From Peribacillus sp. FSL H8-0477 (GTDB lineage Bacteria; Bacillota; Bacilli; Bacillales; DSM-1321), in NCBI RefSeq assembly GCF_038002765.1, contig NZ_JBBODE010000001.1:496001-560000 (forward strand): a DNA stretch of 64,000 bases. Direction: 5' to 3'. The position numbers and the translations under genes are program-made. Below are positions 1 through 8,728 of the stretch, piece by piece (position 1 is the first letter of the stretch; every line of letters starts with the position of its first letter). Below the pieces are notes generated by a model. It was not told where the DNA came from, ran no database searches, and saw only the letters and a program-made list of their open reading frames with translations.

Positions 1-60
1 CATGATCCATTTGGCAGCTGTTTTTGTTGTGATTCTAGCGGATCAACTAAGTCAATAACT

Positions 61-570
61 TCATTTCCGCTTACTATAGATCCTTTTAACAAATGACTCC
101 TTGGAGGCCGTATAATCATCAATCCCAGGTAAATGGATAGAATCTTTTTTAAGCTGTTGATAGGCCTCTCTTTCACTTGGGTTTGCATTTAGATAATTTC
201 TAAAAAATAACAAATCATGCCAAAGCTGATGATTATATGCTACAAGATGAAGAAAGTGTGTTTTTTCTTGATAGGTATCATCCGTAAACTTTGCAAATAT
301 GATTTCCTCTGGTCGTTCTACCTTCAGCCTCAAAAAACCACTTTTCTTGAGACCAGCTATTATTTCTGAATCAATACTTTGCAGGTGGTCTACGCCCATC
401 ACAAGATCTATGACCGGTTTCGAAACAATTCCCCTTATTGCGGTACTGCCGATATGTTCGATTCGATTTTCCTGGATGGGAACTGTACGAAGAATTTCAT
501 CTTTTACGGTACAAAATTCACAGTGATATTCGTCTGTATATGGAACTAATTTCATTTCATTATTCTTCAA
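61..570 (-). CDS. GrpB/UPF0157 family protein
   Basis: A 169-residue protein whose N-terminal half carries the UPF0157/GrpB signature: IEHIGSTAIRG near residue 38 followed by KPVIDLVMGVD. The family belongs to the nucleotidyltransferase fold and has no firmly established reaction. It stands alone on the minus strand, divergent from the helicase gene. The start is uncertain: the reading frame opens with TTG at 570, an ATG lies five codons later, and the good GGAGGAG ribosome site is more than 20 bases upstream of both. Confidence 0.8.
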   Translation of the reverse strand: MKNNEMKLVPYTDEYHCEFCTVKDEILRTVPIQENRIEHIGSTAIRGIVSKPVIDLVMGVDHLQSIDSEIIAGLKKSGFLRLKVERPEEIIFAKFTDDTYQEKTHFLHLVAYNHQLWHDLLFFRNYLNANPSEREAYQQLKKDSIHLPGIDDYTASKESFVKRIYSKRK

Positions 571-720
571 ACCAAGCTTGATTACAATCTCCTCCTTTAT
601 CTTCTATATACTATTTCAACATAAAACATCAATGTCCTTGTTGTTAAAATGGTCTGATGCTGATAAGGTAAATACGTCGATTACCTATTTACTTACTTAC
701 ATAATTTATTTCTGAAAGGC

Positions 721-3700
721 GTGAACACGGCAATGAGTTTTCATTTGACTAAAAAATCAATAAAGGAGATGTGCGGAGTTACTGCTTATCGCAGAGGAGA
801 AGCCTACCTCAAAGCTAATCAGGTTGTGATTGAGCATTACGATTCTACCATTTGTGAGGCCGCTGTAAAGGGCGACTTTCACGTCATCCTTGAATCGAAT
901 GAAAGCGGCGATGCCCATGCCCAATGTTCCTGTCCGACACTCGGCTCTTTTACGAAGCATTGCCAACATATAGCTGCTGTCATGCTGTATGTCCAACAGC
1001 ATCTTCTTTCGCTTGAATCAACGAACACCCAGACCACCGAAGAGGACACGATTTCTCAAGTGGACCTGCAGCTTACAAACGATATACTCGGCCTCTTTTC
1101 TAAAAAACAGCTAAAACTTAAAACAATTGAGACTCCCTTTGATTCTAGACAGCCGTTTGACGTTGAAATGATCTTTAAGCCCTTTCCAATTGATGATGGG
1201 AAATACCTATTTGGCGTTGAAATAAAAGCAGGACTTAAGCGAAAACTTATTGTCCAAAATCTTAGAGAATTTCTTGAAAAAATAGAACGAAAAGAACGCT
1301 ATTTCTTTTCTCCTTCCTTTAGCTATGATCCTGAGGAACACTATATTCCTAAAGAAATCGGGATGATTCTGCAACAGCTAATACTCATCCATCATAACGA
1401 ACAAGATTATCTTGATCGTCGCTTTAGTATCGATGTTACAGGGAAAAGACTGCTGCTTGTTCCTCCTGCTTCATGGGAAAACATGCTCCCGCTGCTGATT
1501 AGCTCTCCATTCGCTAAGATTGAACATAACGGTCACACAATCGAGGAAATTTTCCCTGTCTTTGAAAAAACACCGTTATATTTTGAATTTGATGAATCGC
1601 CTTCCAGTGGTTTTCAGTTAAGCGTTCTCGGGTTAACGAACATCACGGTAATGGAAGCTTATGGGTATATTCTTTCTGAGGATAAGATTCTTAAGCTATC
1701 TGCTGAAGACTGTCTAACGGTCGGCGGGTTAAAACAAACGCTTGATCGCACAGGAAAGCATCAATTTCAAATTCATGAATCGCAAATGGAGCATTATCTA
1801 GCAAAAGTCATCCCAGGTTTACGAAAGCTTGGTACGGTTCATATTTCAGAGGCGGTGACAGGACAGCTTGTCAAAAAGTCACTGAAAGCCAAACTATATT
1901 TAGATCGGGTTAATAATAATTTATTGGCAGGTTTAGAGTTCCACTATGGTCAGCTTGTCATTAACCCATTAGAAGAAGAAAATCATGAACGAAAATCCGG
2001 TGCCATCCTTATACGAGATAATGAAACAGAGGCAAAAATTCTGCAAATTATGGATGACAGTTCCTTCGCTAAAACAGAAGGCGGTTACTTCATGCATAAC
2101 GAAGAGCTGGAATATCACTTTCTTTATCATGTCGTGCCCCAGATGAAGGATTTAGTCGAACTATTTGCAAGCACTTCTGTAAAAGCCCGGATTCATAGGA
2201 GTTCTCCTCGTCCTCGGATTCGAGTCGATGCAGATAATCGAACTGATTGGCTCGTGTTTCGCTTTGACTTAGAAGGGATCCCTGAATCTGAAATCAGTAA
2301 TCTGCTTGGTTCACTTGAAGCAAAGCATAGATATTACCGCTTGCCTAATGGATCGCTAATGACGCTCGAAAGTACAGAATTAGCAGAAATTAAACGGTTA
2401 ATGAAAGAATTAGACCTGGCTGAAAAAGATCTGGCACAAGAATTTCGCCTGCCGCTGGTAAGGGGATTCCAGCTGCTTGATTCATTAGAAGATAATCCAT
2501 CTGTCAGCATCGGAGATTCTTTCCGTGAACTGGTTGAAACCATGAAAAATCCAAGTCAGTTAACCTTTGACCTGCCTAAAAGCCTTGAACATGTCCTCCG
2601 CGGCTACCAAAAGCAGGGCTTTCAGTGGTTAAAGACTCTTGCGCATTATCGGTTTGGTGGAATTCTTGCGGATGATATGGGACTCGGTAAGACATTACAA
2701 AGTATTGCTTATATGGTTTCCGTTCTGCCCGAAATTAGAAAATACAAACTACCGATACTAGTCGTTACTCCGTCATCACTTACCTATAATTGGTTGAATG
2801 AGCTGACTAAATTCTCCCCTGAGATTGAGGCGGTCATTGTTGATGGAGATCAAGCGGAGCGTAGACAAATACTTCGTGAAGCAACCGAAGTAGATGTGAT
2901 TATTACCTCCTACCCGTTGTTGCGGAGTGATTTGACCGAATATAGCCGTCGATCGTTCCATAGTTTATTTTTAGACGAAGCACATACTTTCAAAAATCCG
3001 ACCACCCAGACGGCAAAAGCGGTTAAAAAGTTAAAAGCTGACTACATTTTTGCCCTAACTGGAACACCTGTGGAGAATTCACTTGAGGAACTTTGGTCAT
3101 TATTTGATGTCGTTTTCCCTAATTATTTACCGAATTTAGAAGACTTTCTTCACTTGCCTCGGAAAAAAATAGCGAAGCGTATTCGCCCGTTTATCCTGCG
3201 CCGCTTGAAAACGGATGTATTGAATGAATTGCCTGAGAAAATTGAGACTATTCAATCCGTTGGACTGCTTCCAGAACAGAAAAAGTTGTATGCTGCCTAT
3301 CTAGCCAAGTTGAAACAAGAAACCTTAAAACATTTAGATAAAAACAATTTCGGGCAAAATAAAATCAGGATTCTAGCTGGATTAACCCGTCTTCGTCAGC
3401 TATGCTGTCATCCGGCGTTGTTCGTAGAAGGCTATCAAGGGAGCTCGTCTAAATTTGAACAGCTGCTGGAAATCCTTGATGAATGTCAGCGCTTAGGCAG
3501 ACGGGTTCTCATTTTTTCACAGTTCACCAAAATGCTTGACATTATTGGCCGAACTTTAGGACGCCAAGACATTCCTTATTTCTACCTGGATGGTCAGACA
3601 CCCGCAGCCGAACGGGTTGAGCTGTGCGACCGGTTTAACGAAGGCGAGCAGGACATCTTTTTAATTTCATTAAAAGCTGGGGGCACAGGTCTTAATTTAA

Positions 3701-3960
3701 CTGGAGCGGACACGGTGATTCTCTATGATTTATGGTGGAATCCCGCTGTTGAGCAGCAAGCGGCAGACCGAGCACATCGGATGGGACAAAAGAATGTCGT
3801 TCAAGTCATTAAGCTCGTAGCTCATGGAACCATCGAAGAGAAAATATACGAACTCCAGGAACGAAAGAAAAACATGATTGATGAAATCATTCAGCCTGGC
3901 AAAGAACCTGCCTCCACCCTAACCGAACAGGACATACGAGAAATCTTGAGTATGAAGTAA
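721..3960 (+). CDS. SWIM zinc-finger SNF2-family helicase
   Basis: A 1079-residue protein with an N-terminal SWIM zinc finger (C69, C71, C81, H83) and a C-terminal SNF2/RAD54-type ATPase. Walker A is DMGLGKT near residue 652, the DEAH box is LDEAH near 751, and the helicase C-terminal lobe with AGGTGLNL and DRAHRMGQ lies at about 920-1035. Such enzymes translocate on double-stranded DNA and remodel protein-DNA complexes; bacterial forms related to B. subtilis YwqA are poorly defined in role. GTG at 721 is chosen because GAAAGG lies 3-8 bases upstream; an ATG four codons later is possible. Monocistronic, with a hairpin just after the stop. Confidence 0.92.
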   Translation: MNTAMSFHLTKKSIKEMCGVTAYRRGEAYLKANQVVIEHYDSTICEAAVKGDFHVILESNESGDAHAQCSCPTLGSFTKHCQHIAAVMLYVQQHLLSLESTNTQTTEEDTISQVDLQLTNDILGLFSKKQLKLKTIETPFDSRQPFDVEMIFKPFPIDDGKYLFGVEIKAGLKRKLIVQNLREFLEKIERKERYFFSPSFSYDPEEHYIPKEIGMILQQLILIHHNEQDYLDRRFSIDVTGKRLLLVPPASWENMLPLLISSPFAKIEHNGHTIEEIFPVFEKTPLYFEFDESPSSGFQLSVLGLTNITVMEAYGYILSEDKILKLSAEDCLTVGGLKQTLDRTGKHQFQIHESQMEHYLAKVIPGLRKLGTVHISEAVTGQLVKKSLKAKLYLDRVNNNLLAGLEFHYGQLVINPLEEENHERKSGAILIRDNETEAKILQIMDDSSFAKTEGGYFMHNEELEYHFLYHVVPQMKDLVELFASTSVKARIHRSSPRPRIRVDADNRTDWLVFRFDLEGIPESEISNLLGSLEAKHRYYRLPNGSLMTLESTELAEIKRLMKELDLAEKDLAQEFRLPLVRGFQLLDSLEDNPSVSIGDSFRELVETMKNPSQLTFDLPKSLEHVLRGYQKQGFQWLKTLAHYRFGGILADDMGLGKTLQSIAYMVSVLPEIRKYKLPILVVTPSSLTYNWLNELTKFSPEIEAVIVDGDQAERRQILREATEVDVIITSYPLLRSDLTEYSRRSFHSLFLDEAHTFKNPTTQTAKAVKKLKADYIFALTGTPVENSLEELWSLFDVVFPNYLPNLEDFLHLPRKKIAKRIRPFILRRLKTDVLNELPEKIETIQSVGLLPEQKKLYAAYLAKLKQETLKHLDKNNFGQNKIRILAGLTRLRQLCCHPALFVEGYQGSSSKFEQLLEILDECQRLGRRVLIFSQFTKMLDIIGRTLGRQDIPYFYLDGQTPAAERVELCDRFNEGEQDIFLISLKAGGTGLNLTGADTVILYDLWWNPAVEQQAADRAHRMGQKNVVQVIKLVAHGTIEEKIYELQERKKNMIDEIIQPGKEPASTLTEQDIREILSMK

Positions 3961-3968
3961 ACAAATGA

Positions 3969-4000
3969 GAAATAGCTGTCGAACATTCGATAGCTATTTC
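3969..4000 (+). terminator. Hairpin after the helicase gene
   Basis: A nearly perfect 15-bp inverted repeat (3969-3983 with 3986-4000) starts 9 bases after the helicase stop codon. It has no T-run, so it may stabilise the mRNA end rather than terminate strongly. Confidence 0.5.
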
Positions 4001-4067
4001 GATATCCTAAAATTGGTAATACATGTATAATAATGATAGGACTTAAACGTTTGGAGGCAAAACAATC

Positions 4068-4253
4068 ATGGATTCGGCAAGCGGTTTATTACTCATCCCT
4101 ATTTTACTGTATTTATTTATAATCGGTTTTAGCATTTATTTTGTCATCATGATGATCCTATTCATGAATCGAAAAACAAAATTAGACAAAGAACGCAATC
4201 AGAAACTAGACGAATTAATTCAAGTTATACGAAACGACAAAGGCAGCGTTTGA
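4068..4253 (+). CDS. Small single-span membrane protein
   Basis: A 61-residue protein with one long hydrophobic segment (about residues 7-32), then a charged tail rich in Lys, Asp and Glu (RKTKLDKERNQKLDELIQ). TTTGGAGG sits upstream of the ATG. The pattern resembles the small DUF4083-type Bacillus membrane proteins, but I am not certain of the family. The stop codon lies inside a GGCAGCGTT/AACGCTGCC hairpin and a second, stronger terminator follows directly. Function unknown. Confidence 0.65.
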   Translation: MDSASGLLLIPILLYLFIIGFSIYFVIMMILFMNRKTKLDKERNQKLDELIQVIRNDKGSV

Positions 4254-4261
4254 ACGCTGCC

Positions 4262-4448
4262 TCAGACTGTAGACAAACTCGGGTGAAAATCGAGTTTGTC
4301 TACAGTCTTCTTTTTTAGTTTTTAAAATGCGGCTGTTGATTTCCGTTCCAGGCGTTTCGCTTTCCACGGGCGGGCGGTGAGCCGCATCAATGCTTACGCT
4401 CCTGCGGGGTCTCACCTGTCCCGCTTTTCCCGCAGGAGTCTTCACGCC
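4262..4448. repeat. GC-rich intergenic repeat, copy 1
   Basis: The core at 4321-4448 is about 90% identical to 20308-20433. Both contain GTTGATTTCC, CTTTCCACGGGCGGGCGG and a perfect 10-bp inverted repeat CTCCTGCGGG...CCCGCAGGAG, and both begin with CTCAGACT followed by AAACTCGGGT. The element is markedly GC-rich against AT-rich surroundings and shows no coding frame. Copies of this general type are, from memory, scattered through several Bacillaceae genomes. The internal inverted repeats suggest a structured RNA or a non-autonomous mobile element. Confidence 0.8.
4264..4316 (+). terminator. Strong intrinsic terminator
   Basis: A perfect 18-bp stem (4264-4281 with 4291-4308) with a 9-base loop, followed by TCTTTTTT. 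It ends the small membrane protein gene. Its left arm is also the 5' edge of the GC-rich intergenic repeat described next; the second copy of that repeat has the same left arm but no matching right arm. Confidence 0.85.
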
Positions 4449-4701
4449 AACACTCCCATCAGCAGTCTTTCTATATTTAATTTGTATTTTAGTCCGAAGA
4501 TCAAATGGAAACACGTGCTACTATAGCAGATTTAGAAGGGGATTCATTCAAATCGGAGGAATTATGAAGAAAACTCTATCCGACAAGTCCGTTGGACACG
4601 AAAAATTAAGGATTATTAAGTAGAACACAAGTAATCCTGAAAGCAGAAACAATTTTAAGATGGAAAATAGTACTAATTAGAGACCTAGTTGCCTAAATGA
4701 C
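4449..4701. other. Gene-free stretch with one doubtful mini-ORF
   Basis: No convincing gene. A 19-codon frame on the plus strand (4564-4623, beginning MKKTLSDKSVG) has a GGAGGA ribosome site four bases upstream, but its length and composition give no support for a product. Confidence 0.3.
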
Positions 4702-4734
4702 AAAAGAGGCAGCGTCATGAACGCTGCCTTTTTT
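4702..4734 (-). terminator. Bidirectional terminator after sodC
   Basis: GGCAGCGT (4708-4715) pairs with ACGCTGCC (4721-4728), flanked by AAAA on the left and TTTTTT on the right, so it can work on both strands. It lies just after the superoxide dismutase stop codon. The stem sequence repeats that at 4242-4261. Confidence 0.8.
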
Positions 4735-4735
4735 C

Positions 4736-5335
4736 TTATTTCCCGATTTCACCACAAGCAATTCGATCTCCTGCATCACCTGAAGGCTGTGATTTATAGT
4801 CATCCGCTTTTTCATGAATGACAAGTGCTGATCCATCTGAATCAAACAATGTATTTTCTTGATCCATTTTCAACGTAACACCTTTAGCTAGCAGTTCCTC
4901 TTTGATTGTTCCGTCATCCGCTACCTCAATATTAGGTAAATCTCCTGCATGTGCTCCTTTTTCATGTTCCGTTCCATGACTCGCATTTGTCGGATTAAAA
5001 TGTCCGCCTGCAGATTCAAAATCAGGTTTTTCACAAGCGCCTGTTTCATGAATATGTATCGCATGTGTTCCCTTTGGTAAATTCGCAGCATCTAACAAAA
5101 TACGGACACCACCATCGGTTTCTTCCAGATTAACTTTTCCAACTTCGTCACCTTCGGCATTATTCAGATCGACAGTGATTTTCTCAACCGCACTTTCTTT
5201 CTCAGTAGTTGGTTGACTACTTGTTTCTTCCGAATCTTCTACCACTTTGTTATCTTCTGTATCTTCGCTGCTCCCACATCCTGCTAACGTCAGCATAATT
5301 CCTAACGAAACCGGTAAAAAAAATAAACGTTTCAT
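4736..5335 (-). CDS. sodC: Cu/Zn superoxide dismutase, lipoprotein
   Basis: A 199-residue lipoprotein (lipobox LAGC, Cys20) with an acidic Ser/Thr/Glu linker to about residue 48, then a Cu/Zn superoxide dismutase fold. The metal ligands are visible: IHIHETG (two Cu His), SAGGHFNP (bridging His), SHG and AHAGD (Zn His, His, Asp), and VIHEKADD (fourth Cu His). The arginine motif GDAGDRIACG closes the protein. It should dismutate superoxide outside the membrane. Bacillus subtilis has a paralogue, YojM, reported to lack two Cu ligands; here all are present, so activity is expected. Single gene with its own terminator. Confidence 0.93.
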   Translation of the reverse strand: MKRLFFLPVSLGIMLTLAGCGSSEDTEDNKVVEDSEETSSQPTTEKESAVEKITVDLNNAEGDEVGKVNLEETDGGVRILLDAANLPKGTHAIHIHETGACEKPDFESAGGHFNPTNASHGTEHEKGAHAGDLPNIEVADDGTIKEELLAKGVTLKMDQENTLFDSDGSALVIHEKADDYKSQPSGDAGDRIACGEIGK

Positions 5336-5567
5336 CTTTCGCCCTTCTTTCCTTATGTATTTATATTCTTAATTGTTCACATAATTAGAGGCTGCCAAAC
5401 CTGCTTTCATAGAAAAGAGCCTTAAGTACCAAGCCGAAGCACTGTCTGACATCCATATTTTTACCTATATAACAGACCAGAGGAAGCTCAATTCAATTAG
5501 TTGCAGAATGATTTTTTTGGGCGTAATATTTGGTCCATATTTAGTAATTCTATAAGGAGTGTGGACG

Positions 5568-6548
5568 ATGAAGGCAGTCATAGTTAACCAACCAGGCGGT
5601 GCTGAACAGATGCAGATACAGGATTACGAAAAACCAAAGCTGCAACCTGGAGAAATCTTAATACATGTTAAAGCAGCAGCGATTAATCGTACGGATATTC
5701 TTTCACGTGAAGGAAAAACCGGATATATGAGCAACCCTATTTTAGGCATTGAAGTATCTGGCGAAGTAGTGGATGCATCCCCCGGAGTCACCTTTACAGC
5801 GGGTACTCGTGTTATGGGACTCGTTAATGGCGGAGGTTACGCTGAATATGTCACCATGCCTGCTGACCGAGCAATCGTCGTTCCGGATACCCTTTCTTTT
5901 GAAGAAGCGGCAGCCATCCCAGAAGTCTATTTAACGGCTTATCAAACCCTATTTTGGTTAGGCCAGTTAAAAGATGCTGATACGGTCCTCATTCATGCCG
6001 GCGGAAGCGGTGTAGGCAGTGCAGCTATTCAATTAGCTAAGCAAATGACCAAGGCCAAAATCATTGTGACAGCGGGATCAGAAGAAAAACTAGCATTCTG
6101 TCGTTCACTCGGTGCAGATATAACCATTAATTATAAAGAACAAGACTTTGATGAGGAAGTGTTGAACGCAACCAATAATCAAGGAGTTGATGTCATTCTT
6201 GATTTTATCGGTGCCTCCTATTGGGAGAAAAACTTGAAAAGTATTAAAACGGACGGACGCTGGGTGCTTATCGGGATTTTGGGCGGTACAGAAGTAGAAA
6301 AAGTAAACATCATGCAGCTTTTATTAAAACGAATCCACCTAAAAGGGACTCTCTTAACACCTAGAAGTGACGAATACAAAAAAGAACTGACCGAGGAATT
6401 TGTTCAGAATGCCTTGCCTTTATTTGAACAGAAAAGAGTGAAAGCTATTGTAGATTCTGTCTTCCCTTTGACCGATATCCAATCTGCTCATAAACAAATG
6501 GAAGCAAATAAGAACATCGGAAAGATAATTATTGATGTAAGTTTATAA
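5568..6548 (+). CDS. Zinc-type alcohol dehydrogenase family NAD(P)H:quinone oxidoreductase
   Basis: A 326-residue medium-chain dehydrogenase/reductase of the quinone oxidoreductase (PIG3-like) group. GroES-like N-terminal domain (residues 1-120, INRTDILSREG) and a Rossmann domain with GGSGVGSAAIQLAK near 145. The zinc-binding cysteines of true alcohol dehydrogenases are absent, so it probably reduces quinones or enones with NADPH. ATG at 5568 is preferred: AAGGAG lies 8 bases upstream, whereas the in-frame GTG at 5559 overlaps that ribosome site. A terminator follows. Confidence 0.88.
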   Translation: MKAVIVNQPGGAEQMQIQDYEKPKLQPGEILIHVKAAAINRTDILSREGKTGYMSNPILGIEVSGEVVDASPGVTFTAGTRVMGLVNGGGYAEYVTMPADRAIVVPDTLSFEEAAAIPEVYLTAYQTLFWLGQLKDADTVLIHAGGSGVGSAAIQLAKQMTKAKIIVTAGSEEKLAFCRSLGADITINYKEQDFDEEVLNATNNQGVDVILDFIGASYWEKNLKSIKTDGRWVLIGILGGTEVEKVNIMQLLLKRIHLKGTLLTPRSDEYKKELTEEFVQNALPLFEQKRVKAIVDSVFPLTDIQSAHKQMEANKNIGKIIIDVSL

Positions 6549-6556
6549 ATTTGACA

Positions 6557-6585
6557 GGCGGTCGAGGGTTTCCCGACCGCCTTTT
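6557..6585 (+). terminator. Intrinsic terminator
   Basis: GGCGGTCG (6557-6564) pairs with CGACCGCC (6574-6581), followed by TTTTC. Ends the quinone oxidoreductase gene. Confidence 0.8.
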
Positions 6586-6620
6586 CGTTGTTAAAACTGT
6601 TCCGCTTCAGAAAGTCCATC

Positions 6621-6752
6621 TGCACAGTAAATGGCCTGAATTGCACATAAATTATCAGGTTCTGCACATCATTCAGCTCCAAATGCACAGAAAATTGTCT
6701 ATTTTGCACACTTTTCCCGCCATTTTGCACAGTACGTATGCTGAGATGCCCA
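6621..6752. repeat. 21-bp-period TGCACA array (array A)
   Basis: TGCACA occurs at 6621, 6642, 6663, 6684, 6705 and 6726: six copies at exactly 21-bp spacing. A decayed copy (TGCCCA) sits at 6747, again in register. The 15 bases between cores are not conserved within the array. It lies between the terminator of the quinone oxidoreductase and the promoter region of the esterase. Units 1 and 5 each match a unit of the array at 60.7 kb at 18 of 21 positions. Confidence 0.9.
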
Positions 6753-6855
6753 ACTGTTAAATTAAGTAGGCTAAATTTTCAGACATTTAATTGACTATCA
6801 CAAATTCGCAACATTATAATTAGTTGATTAATCGATCTTAAAAAGGAGCGGTAAA

Positions 6856-7812
6856 ATGAAAAAACGAGTTAACCCAGAGTTAGCAGCTAATTTGGAGCTG
6901 TTTCAAGATCTCGATTTACGTCCAGAGAATCTACCCTTTATCAGAGAACGTTCAGTTCAAACGAGGCCGTCTGCTGTTGCAGATGATGCCCTTTCTCTCA
7001 CAGATAAAATTATTAACGGTCCAGATAATCAACCGTTGCCTTTACGAATTTACCGGCCGAAACACAGTAGTGAAACCTTACCTGTCCTGTTATGGATTCA
7101 TGGGGGTGGATATATCTTAGGGTCGATAGATGAAGATGACGAATTGTGTATGAATTTTGTAAAAGAAGCTGAATGCGTCGTTATTTCTGTAGAGTATCGC
7201 TTAGCTCCCGACCATCCATATCCTGCACCCATTGAGGATTGTTATGCAGCATTGAAGTGGATTGCTGACTCGGCAGACGCTTTACATATCGATTTGAATC
7301 GAATTGGTGTGGCTGGTGCGAGTGCTGGTGGTGGACTAACGGCAGCCTTAACTTTATTAGCCCGTGATCGAAACTATCCTTCACTTTGTTTCCAAATGCC
7401 GCTCTATCCAATGATTGACGATCGCAATACTACGCCTTCAACGAATGAGATTAAAGAGGGATTTGTCTGGAATCAAAAATCTAATGAAACTGGCTGGAGA
7501 ATGTATTTAGGTGATTTATATGGAACAGATGACATTCCTTCCTATGCAGCTCCTGCTCGTGAAACAGACTATAGCCATTTACCCTATACGTATACGTGTG
7601 TCGGACAATTAGACCCCTTTCGCAGTGAAACATTAACCTATGTAACTAAACTTGCAGAAGCTGGTGTTGATGTAGAATTTCATTTATATCCTGGTGCCTA
7701 TCATGGGTTCGAAGGAATCAATCCAGATGCTGAACTATCAATTCGTGCTAAAGATGAATATATCCTAGCTGTTAAGAATGGATTCAAACGTTCCGCAAAG
7801 GTAGGAGTTTAA
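6856..7812 (+). CDS. Alpha/beta hydrolase, HSL-type esterase
   Basis: A 318-residue esterase of the hormone-sensitive-lipase family. The oxyanion motif HGGGY is near residue 82, the nucleophile elbow GASAGG near 154 (Ser156), the catalytic Asp in GQLDPF near 252 and His in AYHGFE near 281. There is no signal peptide, so it acts in the cytoplasm on short acyl esters; the natural substrate is unknown. AAAGGAG lies upstream of the ATG. Transcribed alone and closed by a bidirectional terminator. Confidence 0.9.
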   Translation: MKKRVNPELAANLELFQDLDLRPENLPFIRERSVQTRPSAVADDALSLTDKIINGPDNQPLPLRIYRPKHSSETLPVLLWIHGGGYILGSIDEDDELCMNFVKEAECVVISVEYRLAPDHPYPAPIEDCYAALKWIADSADALHIDLNRIGVAGASAGGGLTAALTLLARDRNYPSLCFQMPLYPMIDDRNTTPSTNEIKEGFVWNQKSNETGWRMYLGDLYGTDDIPSYAAPARETDYSHLPYTYTCVGQLDPFRSETLTYVTKLAEAGVDVEFHLYPGAYHGFEGINPDAELSIRAKDEYILAVKNGFKRSAKVGV

Positions 7813-7882
7813 AAAGATGGGCTTAAGCTCTGGATCTTTTCTGAAGATGATAAATCAGATTGTCAATAAAACCGACCACAAA

Positions 7883-7918
7883 AACAAGCCTCGAATCAAC
7901 GATTCGAGGCTTGTTTTT
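7883..7918. terminator. Bidirectional terminator
   Basis: A perfect 15-bp stem (7883-7897 with 7901-7915) and a 3-base loop, flanked by A and T runs. It separates the convergent esterase and racemase-like genes. Confidence 0.88.
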
Positions 7919-7925
7919 GTTATTT

Positions 7926-8597
7926 CTATTTAGTCCGTACTAATTCCAGTTGTTTAACTAGAACGTCCACTAACGTATTTAATGGATTTTCGAGTGTCTT
8001 TGACAGCTCTTGTTCCGCTTTCATGGCGGCATCTACCATGGACAGTTGAGCGACTGAGACAGGTTTTTGGTTTTCTTTCATAAGTTGAGTAATGAAAGTG
8101 GTGACTTCCTCATCATAGACATTCTTTTTCCCTTGCATCATCAGTTCAAAGATATCGTTAATTACAATAATCTCTGTGTCTAAAGTCAGTCCACGGGCGT
8201 CTGCGTATTTATGCAAACGATCCATTGTTCCTTCCACTGTAAGAGGATTCGTAAATAAAAGGATTTGAGGTTCAGTTATCTTACAAATTTCATTGAAATA
8301 GGGTTCGTCAATATTAATAATCGGTACCGAGATGCTCAACTGTTCCCCTTGTAATAACGTTATATAATTCGTACATGTAATGAGAATGGCGTCCACTTTA
8401 CTCTTAGAAATCCATTCTAGCTGCTCTCTGACTTTATACTGAGCTTCTCTTTTTTTAAAAGATTTATCTGAAGTCACACGATACATGAGTGCTGGATCAA
8501 CAAAATGAACTAAATCAATATCGTAAGAAGAAAGTGCCTTTTCTATGTAATTTATATTTGAATAATGGGCGTGAAGACACCCCAATCTTTTCTTCAT
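7926..8597 (-). CDS. Aspartate/glutamate racemase superfamily-like protein
   Basis: A 223-residue protein resembling the Asp/Glu/hydantoin racemase fold. The first catalytic-cysteine region is LITCTNY (Cys75). The usual second Cys region is instead VAQLSMVDAA (near 190), like the AQASM form seen in one branch of the family, so a classical two-cysteine racemase reaction is doubtful. The ribosome site is weak. It lies downstream of the HTH gene but behind that gene's terminator. Substrate unknown. Confidence 0.6.
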   Translation of the reverse strand: MKKRLGCLHAHYSNINYIEKALSSYDIDLVHFVDPALMYRVTSDKSFKKREAQYKVREQLEWISKSKVDAILITCTNYITLLQGEQLSISVPIINIDEPYFNEICKITEPQILLFTNPLTVEGTMDRLHKYADARGLTLDTEIIVINDIFELMMQGKKNVYDEEVTTFITQLMKENQKPVSVAQLSMVDAAMKAEQELSKTLENPLNTLVDVLVKQLELVRTK

Positions 8598-8685
8598 CGA
8601 TTCAACACCCTAACAAAACAAATTTTTAGATTTAATCCGGTCAATAAATCATTCCTTATTTTAACACACCCTGTCTTGACATATC

Positions 8686-8713
8686 AAAAAAAGAGAGGGA
8701 AACATCCCCTCTC
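8686..8713 (-). terminator. Terminator after the HTH gene
   Basis: GAGAGGG (8693-8699) pairs with CCCTCTC (8707-8713). On the minus strand the stem is followed by a T-run (plus-strand A-run 8686-8692). Confidence 0.7.
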
Positions 8714-8728
8714 CTTTCTATTTTTTGC

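Noticed and set aside
4564..4623. 19-residue ORF with a GGAGGA site
   Set aside because: Too short and compositionally unremarkable; a chance ribosome-site match cannot be excluded.
6621..6752. CRISPR array
   Set aside because: Cores are 6-12 bp, too short for CRISPR repeats, spacing between cores is only 9-15 bp, and no cas genes are in the window.
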